From positions 310,001-374,000 of the forward strand of contig NC_012520.1 of NCBI RefSeq assembly GCF_000010805.1: a stretch of 64,000 nucleotides of DNA. Reading direction: 5' to 3'. The notes below the pieces were generated by a model. The model saw only the letters and a program-made list of their open reading frames with translations, did no database searches and was not told where the DNA came from. Shown one piece after another: positions 1 through 8,358 of the stretch. Positions within the stretch are counted from its first letter, which is position 1. The number at the start of each line of letters is the position of its first letter. This stretch comes from Rhodococcus opacus B4 (GTDB taxonomy: Bacteria; Actinomycetota; Actinomycetes; Mycobacteriales; Mycobacteriaceae). A program made the position numbers and the translations under genes.

Positions 1-1
1 C

Positions 2-604
2 GAATTGACGGGGGCCCCCGCACATGCCGCCCTCGCCCCGAGCGAGGGACGCAACGCGCTGTTGGGCGCCGCGACGATCGCCCTCGGATTGCACGCGCTA
101 CCGCCGTTCGCGCAGGCAACCACCCGTGTCAACGTCGGCAAAATGACGGCCGGCACCTCGGCCAACATCATCGCCGACAGCGCAGAAATACACTGCGAAC
201 TTCGTGCCGACGACACCGACGTCTTCGCGGAGTTGACCTCACGGGCCCGTGACGTCGTCCTCGGCGCCGCCGGCATGTACGGGCTCGGCGCACGGATTGA
301 TGTGATCGGCAGCGCGGAGGTTGCCGTCTGCGACTCGGAAATTGCCCGGGCCCTGGACCGATGCGCACACACCGTGGACGACATCACGAACGCTCTACCG
401 ACCGCCCCGATGTCCGCGAGCGACGACGTCACCCTCTTCATGGCCGACGTGCAGCGCCGCGGCGGGAAAGCCACCTTCGTCCTCGTGGGTGCGAGTAGCC
501 CGGCCCCGCATCACCATCCTCGATTCGACATCGATGAAAGGTCGCTGCCGATCGCGGCCGACTGGCTGGAACAGTTCATCCGCACACAGGACTACCATCG
601 ATGA
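2..604 (+). CDS. M20-family amidohydrolase/peptidase, C-terminal part (cut by window start)
   Basis: The reading frame is open from the left edge, so the true start lies outside the window. The visible 200 residues match the dimerisation and C-terminal catalytic part of M20 metallo-amidohydrolases of the aminobenzoyl-glutamate/peptidase type. Near the start is G-A-P-A-H-A, followed by the lid-domain pattern RVNVGKMTAGTSANII, and the end carries SSPAPHHHPRFDIDE, which supplies the late metal ligand region. These enzymes hydrolyse amide bonds of N-acyl amino acids or small peptides in the cytoplasm. The stop codon overlaps the start of the following GntR gene (ATGA), so the two are probably co-transcribed and the regulator may control this catabolic gene. 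The substrate cannot be deduced. Confidence 0.8.
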   Translation, partial: ELTGAPAHAALAPSEGRNALLGAATIALGLHALPPFAQATTRVNVGKMTAGTSANIIADSAEIHCELRADDTDVFAELTSRARDVVLGAAGMYGLGARIDVIGSAEVAVCDSEIARALDRCAHTVDDITNALPTAPMSASDDVTLFMADVQRRGGKATFVLVGASSPAPHHHPRFDIDERSLPIAADWLEQFIRTQDYHR

Positions 605-1416
605 TATTTCACGGTCTGTCCCACGACCCCGTGGAGCAGGCAGGGCCGACGACGAAGGAGTTCGAGACAGTGGAGATCAGCGGCGGGGCGCGGGTTGGCT
701 CTGCCACCGGCGCCAGTGCAACGGAAAACGCATATCGGCATATCAAGCGCCTCATTTTGACCAGCGAACTCGCCCCCGGAACCGAGCTACGCGAGGCCAC
801 ACTCTCCGAATCGACAGGCTTCGGACGCAGTCCCGTGCGCGAGTCGCTACGGCGGCTGGTACAGGAAGGCTTCGTAGACGTCCGCGCTCGCCAGGGCTAT
901 CGGGTGTCGGTAGTGACCATGGCGAGCGTCAGAGACCTGTTCGAGATGCGGCTCCTCCTCGAACCGGCGGTCGTCGAGCTCGCGGCAGAGCGAGCGCCGA
1001 TGGCCGAACTGGAGGCACTGCACTCACTCGCTCACCAAACCTACGTCAGCGGAGACATCCATAGCTACGAGAAATTTCTCGAAGACAACCGCGAGTTCCA
1101 TGTCCGGATCGCCCAGGCGTCCGGCAACGAAATCTTCACCCGAACCCTCAGAACGTTATTGGAGGAAATGCAGCGGCTGTTCTTCATCAGCCTCGACGGG
1201 AGCGACTCCGTTTCAGAACAGATGCACGAACACCACGACCTCCATGATGCACTGCTGGCCCGTGACGGAACACGGGCGCGCGAGATCATGATCGCGCAGA
1301 TCGAGGCCAGCCGGGAACGCGTTATGGAGGGGCTGGTGGGCGCCGCCCAGCGGCCGCGCCGTGCAGCAACAGGGGTCGTTCTGTCGAGCAGTTCGTCCTC
1401 AAAGCGAGGTTACTAG
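601..1416 (+). CDS. GntR-family transcriptional regulator, FCD subfamily
   Basis: The 271-residue protein has an N-terminal winged helix-turn-helix (about residues 42-108, with SESTGFGRSPVRESLRRL as the helix-turn-helix) and an all-helical FCD ligand-binding domain (about 115-240, with the metal/ligand-site pattern N-R-E-F-H around residue 163). FCD regulators usually repress catabolic operons and are released by a small carboxylate. The ATG overlaps the stop of the upstream M20 gene. The first 40 residues are not part of the domain, so a start further downstream (GTG near 670) is possible. The Ser-rich tail after residue 258 is atypical and may be disordered. Confidence 0.85.
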   Translation: MIFHGLSHDPVEQAGPTTKEFETVEISGGARVGSATGASATENAYRHIKRLILTSELAPGTELREATLSESTGFGRSPVRESLRRLVQEGFVDVRARQGYRVSVVTMASVRDLFEMRLLLEPAVVELAAERAPMAELEALHSLAHQTYVSGDIHSYEKFLEDNREFHVRIAQASGNEIFTRTLRTLLEEMQRLFFISLDGSDSVSEQMHEHHDLHDALLARDGTRAREIMIAQIEASRERVMEGLVGAAQRPRRAATGVVLSSSSSSKRGY

Positions 1417-1570
1417 CGGGCAGCGACTCACGGAACGTTGCATCTCTCCCGTGGCCTACGGTCTGACGGCCAGTTGAAGCGTCGCGGCAGATCGCATTGC
1501 TGCGTACCAACGACCTTTCCATCGGGAAACTGCATCCTCCCACGAAATTTCGGGTGCAACTATCGCGGAA

Positions 1571-1768
1571 TCACGTGTCCAGCCGCGTATGGGTCGCTGT
1601 TCCGAACGTGCCGGCGAAGGGGATCAGTAGCAGTACCAGCATCACCGTGAGCAGCACGATGACGGCCTCGTAGCGGTCGCTTCGGCGCATCAGGCGGTTG
1701 CGGCTCCACAGTCCGAGCCGCCACCACCGGATCGGTGTGGGTACCGGTGCCGGTTCCGCGGGGCGCAT
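1571..1768 (-). pseudogene. Truncated Rv1733c-like membrane protein (remnant 1)
   Basis: The 65-residue frame holds the conserved start of the Rv1733c family: W-S-R-N-R-L-M-R-R-x-D-R-x-E-A-V followed by one membrane span (VIVLLTVMLVLLLIPFAG) and GTATHTR. Family members normally continue with an extracytoplasmic domain and a second membrane span; here the frame stops directly after ATHTRLDT, so the gene is cut short. A longer, frameshifted relative lies at 29446-30152 and shares the same N-terminus. Rv1733c of M. tuberculosis belongs to the DosR dormancy regulon; nothing shown here proves that regulation. Confidence 0.65.
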
Positions 1769-1877
1769 TGGTCACCTCCAGCAGGGTTCCGCTTGTCCTC
1801 CTTCGATTGTGCGACGGAACCCGAGGCGGTGTTCTCGCACGTTGTCCGGAAGGCCGTGGAACGCCGACGGAGGTGTT

Positions 1878-2201
1878 CTAGGCGGAGTGCTTCTGGATGT
1901 ATTCCTCGACTGCCTCGCGCATGAGTTCGCTGGGCTTGCGGTGCTGACGCTGCGCGAGTTCGTCGAGTTTGTTGCTCAGCGGCAGTGGAAGCCGGACTTG
2001 GCGTTTGGGGGAGGCACCGCTGATGCCCGCGTCCTGCGCCAGGGACGGGCGGCCGGCGCCAACCCTCTCGAGTAGGGCCTTACCGGCGGCGGCGGCGTCC
2101 GCGCCGCGCTTGGCGGTGGCTGAGTCCTTCGGCAGCGTCATGTCGTGCTCGGCCCACTCAGCGAGCTCGTCGTAATCGGTATTCTTATCGTTGCTGTTCA
2201 T
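1878..2201 (-). CDS. Ribbon-helix-helix type antitoxin
   Basis: The 107-residue protein ends in a CopG-like ribbon-helix-helix: the strand KRQVRLPLPLSNKLDELAQ, then RKPSELMREAVEEYIQKH. The N-terminal half (DYDELAEWAEHDM) is the part expected to wrap the toxin. The ATG at 2201 was chosen because GAGGTGA sits just upstream of it. The gene lies downstream of a BrnT-like toxin gene on the same strand, with about 110 nt between them. The inverted repeat in front of the toxin gene (2598-2629) is the probable autoregulatory operator. Confidence 0.75.
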   Translation of the reverse strand: MNSNDKNTDYDELAEWAEHDMTLPKDSATAKRGADAAAAGKALLERVGAGRPSLAQDAGISGASPKRQVRLPLPLSNKLDELAQRQHRKPSELMREAVEEYIQKHSA

Positions 2202-2313
2202 TGGTATGTCACCTCTTTTGGGTGGTGGTGCTGGGCGATCTGTTCGGATACCACTGGGTGGGTGGTGCATCGGGTTGCGGTGCCGGGTTCCTTCGCCCCC
2301 GGCGCCTGACGGA

Positions 2314-2589
2314 TCAGGGACGGTCCCTCATGCGAGCGAGGTGCTTTTCCCGCGCCTCCATCACGTGGAAGACCACCATGCCTCGCGGTGGAACGATCTC
2401 CACCATGACCTCGAGCAGCGGCCCACCCAGTGTCCGCGGGGGACCGATGAACAGCCAAGGCTTCGCGTGACCGGGGACGCGGGGCTCGTCGAACTCCTGC
2501 TCGACGTAGAGGGCGTTCTCGATCGCATGCAACGCGTCCTCGTGGTCGATCCCGTGCTTGTCCGCGCTGTTCGCCCATTCGACTGCCAC
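2314..2589 (-). CDS. BrnT-like (RelE-superfamily) toxin
   Basis: The 91-residue protein starts with EWANSADKHGIDHEDALHAI and ends with VVFHVMEAREKHLARMR, which matches the compact BrnT/RelE fold: an N-terminal K-H-G-I helix and a C-terminal A-R-E strand/helix. Such toxins cleave or block mRNA during translation. The start codon is GTG. Toxin precedes antitoxin, which is the order of brnTA-type systems. The family call is from motif layout and partner type; catalytic residues cannot be assigned with certainty, and a DUF4258-like domain is the main alternative. Confidence 0.65.
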   Translation of the reverse strand: MAVEWANSADKHGIDHEDALHAIENALYVEQEFDEPRVPGHAKPWLFIGPPRTLGGPLLEVMVEIVPPRGMVVFHVMEAREKHLARMRDRP

Positions 2590-2597
2590 ACGAATAC

Positions 2598-2629
2598 TGT
2601 ACTACAAAATCGATGGTTTCTGTAGTACA
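2598..2629 (-). promoter_or_regulatory. Probable toxin-antitoxin operator (inverted repeat)
   Basis: A perfect 8-bp inverted repeat, TGTACTAC ... GTAGTACA with a 16-bp spacer, begins 9 bp upstream of the toxin GTG. It lies in a locally A+T-rich patch suited to a promoter. Type II antitoxins with a ribbon-helix-helix fold usually bind such repeats together with their toxin. Confidence 0.5.
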
Positions 2630-2640
2630 ATATCCCGGTC

Positions 2641-3060
2641 GGGTGATCATCGACGACCGCCAGCGTTGGTTGTTTATCCAGACGGCCAAGAATCCTGACG
2701 CAAAGCCGGGAGGATCGGCAAGCCGACTGCTCGTTGTGTCGGGTCAGCCGCACTCCACAGCGGGGAACGACCTGATACGGAATCAGGCTTGTCAAGGAGG
2801 CAAGGCGAAGCGGCGTCCATGACCGTCGTCGTGGACGCCGCTTCCTGTTGACTGGAAGGGTCCGCGGGTTGTGACGAGCGTGTCGGCATCGACGCGTTGT
2901 CAGTCTGACCCGATATCGAACAGTGTGCGGACAGTGGGGAATCCGGGCGGACGGGTTCTTCTCTCGCATCGTGGTGATCGCCGATCAGTGCGCAGCGTCG
3001 GTCCAGCGCAAGCTGGATCTCCGAACGTTGTGGCGATTGCTGGGCTGCTCTTGACAGCGA
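2641..3060. other. Gene-free stretch with a hairpin
   Basis: No convincing gene is seen between the toxin promoter and the ArsR operator. A strong hairpin lies at 2808-2843: perfect 12-bp arms AAGCGGCGTCCA / TGGACGCCGCTT around a 12-nt loop. It has no obvious U-tract, so it is a terminator-like structure without an adjacent gene end. A TTGACA hexamer at 3051-3056 is the likely -35 element for the ArsR-SRPBCC gene. Confidence 0.4.
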
Positions 3061-3066
3061 CTCTCG

Positions 3067-3082
3067 GTAAGCGAAGACTTAC
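3067..3082 (+). promoter_or_regulatory. Likely ArsR operator
   Basis: GTAAG-CGAAGA-CTTAC is a perfect 5-bp inverted repeat, 11 bp downstream of a TTGACA hexamer (3051-3056) and followed by a further GTAnnTACTTAC half-site pair up to 3099. A repressor bound here would block transcription of the ArsR-SRPBCC gene. Confidence 0.5.
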
Positions 3083-3113
3083 CGTTCGTAGGTACTTACC
3101 AAGCTGGAGACGA

Positions 3114-3891
3114 ATGGGGTGCGCTCGCTGATCGGACGAGGCGCACGATTCTCGAGCGTCTGGCCGAGGGTCCGTGTGCGGTCGGTGAGCTGGCCCGGGA
3201 GCTGCCGATCAGCCGGCCTGCGGTTTCGCAGCACCTGAAGGTGCTCAAGGACGCCGGGCTGGTGGGTGATCGGGCGGTCGGCACGCGCCGCATTTATCAC
3301 CTCGACCCGGCCGGGATCAGCGTGCTGCGCTCGCAGCTCGACCGGTTCTGGGCACAGGCCCTGACCGCGTACAAGGACGCGGTCGAACAACCCGCAGGAG
3401 AGGTCATGACACAGACACATGCCGAGTCGGTGCACAAGCAGGTCGTGGTGAACGCAGGTGTGGAGCGAGCGTTCTCGCTGTTTATCGAGCGATTCGATGC
3501 GATCAAGCCGCGTGAGCACAACATCATGGCGGTCCCGATCGCCGAGACCGTGTTCGAACCGAGGGTGGGCGGCAACATCTACGACCGCGGTGTGGACGGC
3601 ACCGAATGCCGGTGGGCGCGGGTGCTGGCCTATGAGCCGCCGAGCCGGGTGGTGTTCAGTTGGGACATCAACGGGCACTGGCAGATCGAGACCGACCCGG
3701 CCAAGACCAGCGAGGTGGAGGTCCGGTTCATCGCCGAATCCGCCGATCGCACCCGGGTCGAGGTCGAGCACCGCAACCTCGAGCGCCACGGCCCGGGTTG
3801 GGAAGCGGTCCGCGACGGTGTCGAACACGACGCCGGGTGGCCGCTCTACCTGCAGCGCTACCGTGGCGCCGTCGACAGTGAGCAGCACTGA
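3114..3891 (+). CDS. ArsR-type regulator fused to an SRPBCC (AHSA1/START-like) domain; start region frameshifted
   Basis: From 3121 the frame encodes a clear ArsR winged helix (GALADRTRR, then SRPAVSQHLKVLK) that runs in frame into an SRPBCC domain (about 3406-3888) with the typical R-V-V-F-S-W-D-I-N-G and a W-P-L-Y-L-Q end. Such fusions and pairs are common in actinobacteria, where the SRPBCC part is thought to bind a hydrophobic ligand. No ATG, GTG or TTG exists in this frame before GTG 3241, which would remove half of the DNA-binding domain. The only well-placed start, ATG 3114 behind GGAG, is in a different frame and stops after five codons. One inserted or deleted base at the GGGG run (3115-3118) would repair the gene. 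Either the gene is damaged or the sequence has an error. Confidence 0.7.
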
Positions 3892-4350
3892 TGGCACCGA
3901 TCACGACCAGCATCGACGTCGACCGCCCACCGAGGCAGGTGTTCGCCTGTCGTCACCGACCCGACCCGCTTCGCCGAGTGGCAGAAGGGCGTCGTCAGCG
4001 GCCACATGGACGGTGACGGGACCTCGCAGGTCGGCGAGAAATGCCTCACCACGCGCCGCATCGGGTTCGCCGAGCGTCCGGTCACGTCCGAACTCACGCA
4101 CATCGACCCGCCGAGAACATGGGGTGTGCACGGTGTCGACGGCCCGATCCGTGCCGTGGTGAATGTGTCCGTCGATCCGCTCGATTCCGGACACCGCTCC
4201 CGGGTGACGATCGCCGTCGACTTCGAAGGCCACGGGATCGGGAAAGTTCTCGTGCCACTCGCTGTGCGCCCCCAGGCCCGTAAGGAGATGCCGAGCAATC
4301 TGGCCGCACTCCAGCAGCGTCTGGAAGCATCACCGGCACAGCCGAACTAG
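3891..4350 (+). pseudogene. SRPBCC-family protein, frameshifted
   Basis: The ATG overlaps the stop of the ArsR-SRPBCC gene (TGATG). The first 20 codons read like a normal SRPBCC N-terminus (ITTSIDVDRPPRQVFA) and then leave the frame at about 3950. From there the continuation is in another frame: VTDPTRFAEWQKGVV, then MDGDGTSQVGEKC through to the stop at 4350. A change of one base near GCCTGTCGTC restores a continuous protein of about 150 residues. It was presumably co-transcribed with the upstream regulator and shared its ligand-binding fold. Confidence 0.65.
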
Positions 4351-4385
4351 GCGGGGTACATCCTCGCCACCCGGGATGGGGCTGC

Positions 4386-5684
4386 TCATCCTTTCGGCGC
4401 ACGCTGCGTGCTCGTGCGGATGGGTTTGGGGTGGGTTTCGTACATGCGGGCGGCGACGACGAGGGCGCAGGCGCCGCTGACGGCGGCGGCCGCCCAGACG
4501 GCGGCGTGCATGCCCATCAGGTCGGCGACGATGCCGCCGGCGATGGCGCCGACGGCGTAGCCGCTGTCGCGCCAGACCCGGTAGATCCCGACGGCGCGGC
4601 CGCGCCAGGCCGGGTGCGCGACGTCGCCGATCACGGCGAGCAGGGTGGGGTAGACCATGGCGGTGCCGGCTCCGAGCAGCACAGTGCCTGCGGCCCACCC
4701 GAGGAAGGCGTCTGAGGCGGCGATCAGGGCGAGGGCGGCAGCCTGCAGGGTCATGCCGGCGGTGATCAGGTGCTTGCGGCCGATGCGGTCCGACAGGGCG
4801 CCGGTGACCAACTGGCCGGCGCCCCACACGCCGGGGTAGAGGGCGAACAGCAGCCCGATCTGGCCGGCGCCCAGGTCGGCGGTGGCGAACAGCAGCGGGA
4901 ACAGGCCCCAGGAGAGCCCGAAGTTGAGGTTGTTGACCAGGCCGGCCTGGCTCGCCGAGGACAGGGCGGGCTCGGTGAAACTCGTTGCCATGGCGATCTG
5001 CCGGTCGGTCAGGTCCGCGTGCAGGTGGTCGTGCGCACCGTCCGCGCGGGGGATGTGCTGCGCGGCCTCGAGACGGGCGTGGTCGCGGGTTTCGTGGATG
5101 AACACCCCGGACAGCAGCAGCGCGAGGGCGGTGTAGGCCAGTCCGAGCAGGAACGGGGCCGGTCGCAGGCCGAACTGCTCGGCCAGGTACCCGGCCAGCA
5201 GCGAACTGACGGCCACGGCCCCGTAGCCGGCGGCCTCGTTCAGGCCCATCGCCAGGCCGCGGCGGGCGGGGCCGACCAGGTCGATCTTCATCACCACGGT
5301 GGTCGACCAGGTCAGGCCCTGGTTGATGCCGAGGAGCACGTTGGCGGCGACCACCCACCACCAGTTGGGGGCGGCGATGAGCATCAGCGGGACGGGAATG
5401 GCGAACAGCCAGCCCACCAGCAGCACCGGTTTGCGGCCGTAGCGGTCGGAGAAGGTCCCGGCGAGGTAGTTGGCGGCGGCCTTGGTGATCCCGAACGCCG
5501 CCACGTAGGTGAAGATGAATGTGTAACCGGTGAGGGCGAATTCGCCTGAGGCGAGCAGCGGCAGCACGGTCTGCTGCTGGCCGACCATGCCACCGACGAG
5601 GGCGTTGACGGCGACGAGCAGGCTGAACTGGGCCAGGTTGGGGCCCAGGCCGAGTCGGATCGGCCGGGGCGAGGTGGTGCTCAT
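4386..5684 (-). CDS. MFS transporter
   Basis: The 432-residue protein has about 12 membrane spans in two halves, with the MFS loop motif between spans 2 and 3 (GTFSDRYGRKPVLL) and its repeat in the second half (GALSDRIGRKHLI). The ATG at 5684 overlaps the stop of the upstream MBL-rhodanese gene (ATGA), which implies translational coupling and a joint role. Located in a sulfur-transferase operon, it may export a sulfur-containing product or a sulfane donor, but the substrate is an inference from context only. Confidence 0.85.
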   Translation of the reverse strand: MSTTSPRPIRLGLGPNLAQFSLLVAVNALVGGMVGQQQTVLPLLASGEFALTGYTFIFTYVAAFGITKAAANYLAGTFSDRYGRKPVLLVGWLFAIPVPLMLIAAPNWWWVVAANVLLGINQGLTWSTTVVMKIDLVGPARRGLAMGLNEAAGYGAVAVSSLLAGYLAEQFGLRPAPFLLGLAYTALALLLSGVFIHETRDHARLEAAQHIPRADGAHDHLHADLTDRQIAMATSFTEPALSSASQAGLVNNLNFGLSWGLFPLLFATADLGAGQIGLLFALYPGVWGAGQLVTGALSDRIGRKHLITAGMTLQAAALALIAASDAFLGWAAGTVLLGAGTAMVYPTLLAVIGDVAHPAWRGRAVGIYRVWRDSGYAVGAIAGGIVADLMGMHAAVWAAAAVSGACALVVAARMYETHPKPIRTSTQRAPKG

Positions 5685-7060
5685 GCGCCGGTCTTCGCTG
5701 ATGTGCCGGTCTCGAGGGTGCGGCCGGTGGCGGCGGCCCAGTCGTCGGGTCCGCCCTCGAACACCGTGAGGTTCCGGTGCCCGGCGCGTTCGAGCAGGCT
5801 CGCCGCGCCCATCGCGCGTTCCCCGTGCCCGCACATCACCACGGTCGGCTCGTCCGGCAGGTCGTCGACCCGGCCCGGGAGGGCACCGAGTTCGATGTGG
5901 ACGGCGCCCGGCAGATGCCCGGCCAGGTATTCAGGGCGTTGCCGGATATCGAGAACCCGCACGCCCTCGACCCCGTCGGGGCCGGTCAGCGCCGTGGCGG
6001 CCACCTCGAGTTCCGCGGCGGTCCAGGCGGCGAGGCCGCCGCCGAGTTCGCCGATCAGGTTGTCGTACCCGATCTTCAATGCCTGCCACACGATCTCGTT
6101 CACGTCCTGATCGGGGTCGCGGACAATGATCAGCGGCCGGTCGGCCGGGGCGAGCCAACCCAGCCAGCTCGCGAACACCGGCCGCAGCGGAATCGAGAGA
6201 GCGCCGGGGATGTGGGCGGCCGCGAAACGGGCCAGCGGGCGCACATCGATCAGGGCGGCGCCGCCGGCCAGCCGGGCGCGGACGGTGTCGACGGTCAAGG
6301 CTGGCAGCACCGGATCCTGGTCGAGGAGTGGGGGACCGAGCCGGTTGATCTCGCCGAGACGGAGGAAGTACGGCGGATAGCTACCGAGGGATCCCAGCAG
6401 TTGGTCGACGAAGGTGTCCTCGTCCCGGGTGGCGAGCAACGGGTTGGTGGCGCGCTCGCGGGCGATGGTGCTGGTGCGGTCCGCGCCCGGCGGGGCGGAG
6501 CAGAACGACCCGGCGCCGTGGGTCGGCCAGACCGCGACGTCGCCGGGCAGCGCGGCCAGGCGCTGCAGGGAGGCGTACTGGGCGCGGGCCAGGACTTCGG
6601 TGCGATCCGGTCCGAGCAGGTCGGTGCGGGCGGCCGAACCCACGATCAACGATCCGCCGGTGAACACCCCGACCTCCTTCTCGCCGTCGAGGAGCAGGAA
6701 CGACAGGTGCTCGTGGGTGTGCCCGGGCGTCATCAGTGCCCGCAGCCGCAAACCGCCCAGGTCCACCTCGTCGCCGTCGCGCAGCCCGGTATGCGGAAAC
6801 TCCCGGTCCCCGGCCGCCGAGGCCAGCACCCGCGTTCCGCCGGTGGCACCGAGTTGGTGGGCGCCGGAGAGGAAGTCGGCGTGCAGGTGGGTGTCGGCGG
6901 CGAACGCGACGGTCAGCCCGCGGCGGGCGGCCGCGGCGTGGACCGCGCGCAGGTCGCGGCTGACGTCGACCGCCAACGCTCGGCCGTCGCCGAGATCCAC
7001 GAGGTAGGCGGAGTTGCCGAGCCCTTCGTCGATGAGCGGTACCAGATCGATTCCGGCCAT
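5681..7060 (-). CDS. Metallo-beta-lactamase-fold / rhodanese protein (persulfide-dioxygenase-like), paralogue 1
   Basis: The 459-residue protein has an ETHE1-type MBL domain at residues 1-250: THLHAD (57-62), TPGHTH (111-116), then PTHGAGSFC. Two rhodanese domains follow. The first lacks a cysteine at the active-site loop (LIIVRDPD); the second has the catalytic loop C-G-H-G-E-R. In related proteins the MBL domain oxidises glutathione- or other low-molecular-weight persulfides to sulfite, and the rhodanese moves sulfane sulfur. The ATG at 7060 has AGGAGAG upstream. The gene is divergent from an ArsR-rhodanese regulator and coupled to an MFS transporter. It is one of three paralogues in this island (the others are at 8755 and 15046). 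Confidence 0.88.
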   Translation of the reverse strand: MAGIDLVPLIDEGLGNSAYLVDLGDGRALAVDVSRDLRAVHAAAARRGLTVAFAADTHLHADFLSGAHQLGATGGTRVLASAAGDREFPHTGLRDGDEVDLGGLRLRALMTPGHTHEHLSFLLLDGEKEVGVFTGGSLIVGSAARTDLLGPDRTEVLARAQYASLQRLAALPGDVAVWPTHGAGSFCSAPPGADRTSTIARERATNPLLATRDEDTFVDQLLGSLGSYPPYFLRLGEINRLGPPLLDQDPVLPALTVDTVRARLAGGAALIDVRPLARFAAAHIPGALSIPLRPVFASWLGWLAPADRPLIIVRDPDQDVNEIVWQALKIGYDNLIGELGGGLAAWTAAELEVAATALTGPDGVEGVRVLDIRQRPEYLAGHLPGAVHIELGALPGRVDDLPDEPTVVMCGHGERAMGAASLLERAGHRNLTVFEGGPDDWAAATGRTLETGTSAKTGA

Positions 7061-7128
7061 GGTGTCTCTCCTGTGTCGACTAGGTCGGGTGTCGCGGTGC
7101 AGTGCCCCGACTCCATGTTCTACACTAT

Positions 7129-7144
7129 TCCAAAGATGATTGGA
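7129..7144. promoter_or_regulatory. Candidate operator between divergent MBL-rhodanese and ArsR-rhodanese genes
   Basis: TCCAA-AGATGA-TTGGA is an inverted repeat with perfect 5-bp arms in the 91-bp divergent intergenic region. It lies in an A+T-rich patch that probably holds both promoters. ArsR-family repressors commonly bind such sites and control both directions. Confidence 0.45.
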
Positions 7145-7151
7145 GAATACT

Positions 7152-7805
7152 ATGGGTGATCGGATCGCGAAGACGGAGCTGTTCGACCAGTTCGCCCGGG
7201 TCGGCAAGGCGCTGGGCAGTGGCAAGCGGCTCGAACTGCTCGATCTGCTCGCCCAGGGCGAGCGCACCGTCGACGGGCTCGCCCGCGCGGCCGAGTTGGG
7301 GCTGACCACCGCGTCGGCGCATCTGCAGACCCTCAAGCAGGCCAATCTGGTCGCCACCCGCCGCGAGGGCACGAAGGTGTTCTACCGGCTCGCCGGTGCG
7401 GATGTGGCGCAGCTGTTCGCGCTGGTCCGCACGGTCGCCAACGAGCACCTGCCCGACGTCGAAGCAGCCCGCGCTGCCTACCTGGGTCCGGACACCGACC
7501 AGGTCAGCAAGGACGAGCTGCTCGAGCGGGCCCGGTCCGGGAAGGTGACGGTCCTCGACGTGCGACCCCGCGAGGAATACGAGGCCGGGCACATCCCGGG
7601 CGCGGTGTCGATCCCGTGGGATGAGCTCGCCGATCGTCTCGCGGATCTGCCCGAAGATCAGGAGATCGTCGCCTACTGCCGCGGCGCGTACTGCGTGTTC
7701 GCGCACGATGCGGTCCGGTTGCTGACCGACCACGACCGGCAGGCCTCGCGGCTGGCCGACGGCATGCTCGAGTGGCGCCTGGCCGACCTGCCGGTCGCGA
7801 CCTGA
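7152..7805 (+). CDS. ArsR-family regulator fused to a rhodanese domain
   Basis: The 217-residue protein has an ArsR winged helix (about 10-95, with LTTASAHLQTLKQANLV as the recognition segment) and a C-terminal rhodanese (about 110-215; VLDVRPREEYEAGHIPGA and the loop Y-C-R-G-A-Y-C-V). The loop cysteine is the expected persulfide carrier, so the protein may sense sulfane sulfur directly through its enzyme-like domain. ATG 7152 was preferred over TTG 7140, which falls in the operator. It is divergent from the MBL-rhodanese/MFS operon, the likely target. ArsR-rhodanese fusions are known in bacteria, but the sensing mechanism here is inference. Confidence 0.85.
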   Translation: MGDRIAKTELFDQFARVGKALGSGKRLELLDLLAQGERTVDGLARAAELGLTTASAHLQTLKQANLVATRREGTKVFYRLAGADVAQLFALVRTVANEHLPDVEAARAAYLGPDTDQVSKDELLERARSGKVTVLDVRPREEYEAGHIPGAVSIPWDELADRLADLPEDQEIVAYCRGAYCVFAHDAVRLLTDHDRQASRLADGMLEWRLADLPVAT

Positions 7806-7827
7806 ATCTCCCTTCTTCCGGCGATCG

Positions 7828-8358
7828 TCAGTCGAGGGTGAGCTGCCGCCGGTGGAAGTCGAAATGCTGAGCGGGGTAGCGGTAGAGGTCCTCGAGGGTC
7901 ATGTAGTCCGCGAAGAACGGATCCCACCGGCCGGGGAAGTGCATGCCGCGCTGCAGGTCGTTCTCGGCCTCCGCCGCCAGACTCCGCAGGAGTGAATCGA
8001 TGACCTTGTCGCATTGCCGCACCATGCGGTGACGGTTGAATACCCGGGCCGCCTGGCACGTTCCCCGATAGTTGACCTCGTCGAACAATCGCGTCGAGGC
8101 GTTCTGGGCGGCGGCGAAGCGGCGACTGACGCCGTCCGGTAGCCGGCCGAGGAGCCGGACCAGGATCAGTAGACGGCGCACCACCATGTAGCCGAACACC
8201 ATGTGAAACAACAGTTGCTCGTTCGTCCAGCGGGTGCCCTCGGAGGGCCGGTCGAAGCCCTCGGAGCTCGCGCCGCCGACCAAGCGGTGAAACTCAGCCC
8301 TAACCCGCTCGAATTCTCCGGCGATCTCCCGCCGGTCCACACGCTTTGACCTCGACAT
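7828..8358 (-). CDS. DinB-superfamily protein
   Basis: The 176-residue helical protein begins DRREIAGEFERVRAEFHRLV, has RWTNEQLLFHMVFGY (typical DinB helix 2 with a metal-ligand histidine) and ends YPAQHFDFHRRQL, again with conserved His positions. DinB-like four-helix proteins include mycothiol- and bacillithiol-dependent transferases and many uncharacterised members. Thiol-dependent chemistry would fit the sulfur context but is not shown. ATG 8358 was used; GTG 8361 is equally possible. The gene ends convergently 22 bp after the ArsR-rhodanese gene. Confidence 0.65.
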   Translation of the reverse strand: MSRSKRVDRREIAGEFERVRAEFHRLVGGASSEGFDRPSEGTRWTNEQLLFHMVFGYMVVRRLLILVRLLGRLPDGVSRRFAAAQNASTRLFDEVNYRGTCQAARVFNRHRMVRQCDKVIDSLLRSLAAEAENDLQRGMHFPGRWDPFFADYMTLEDLYRYPAQHFDFHRRQLTLD

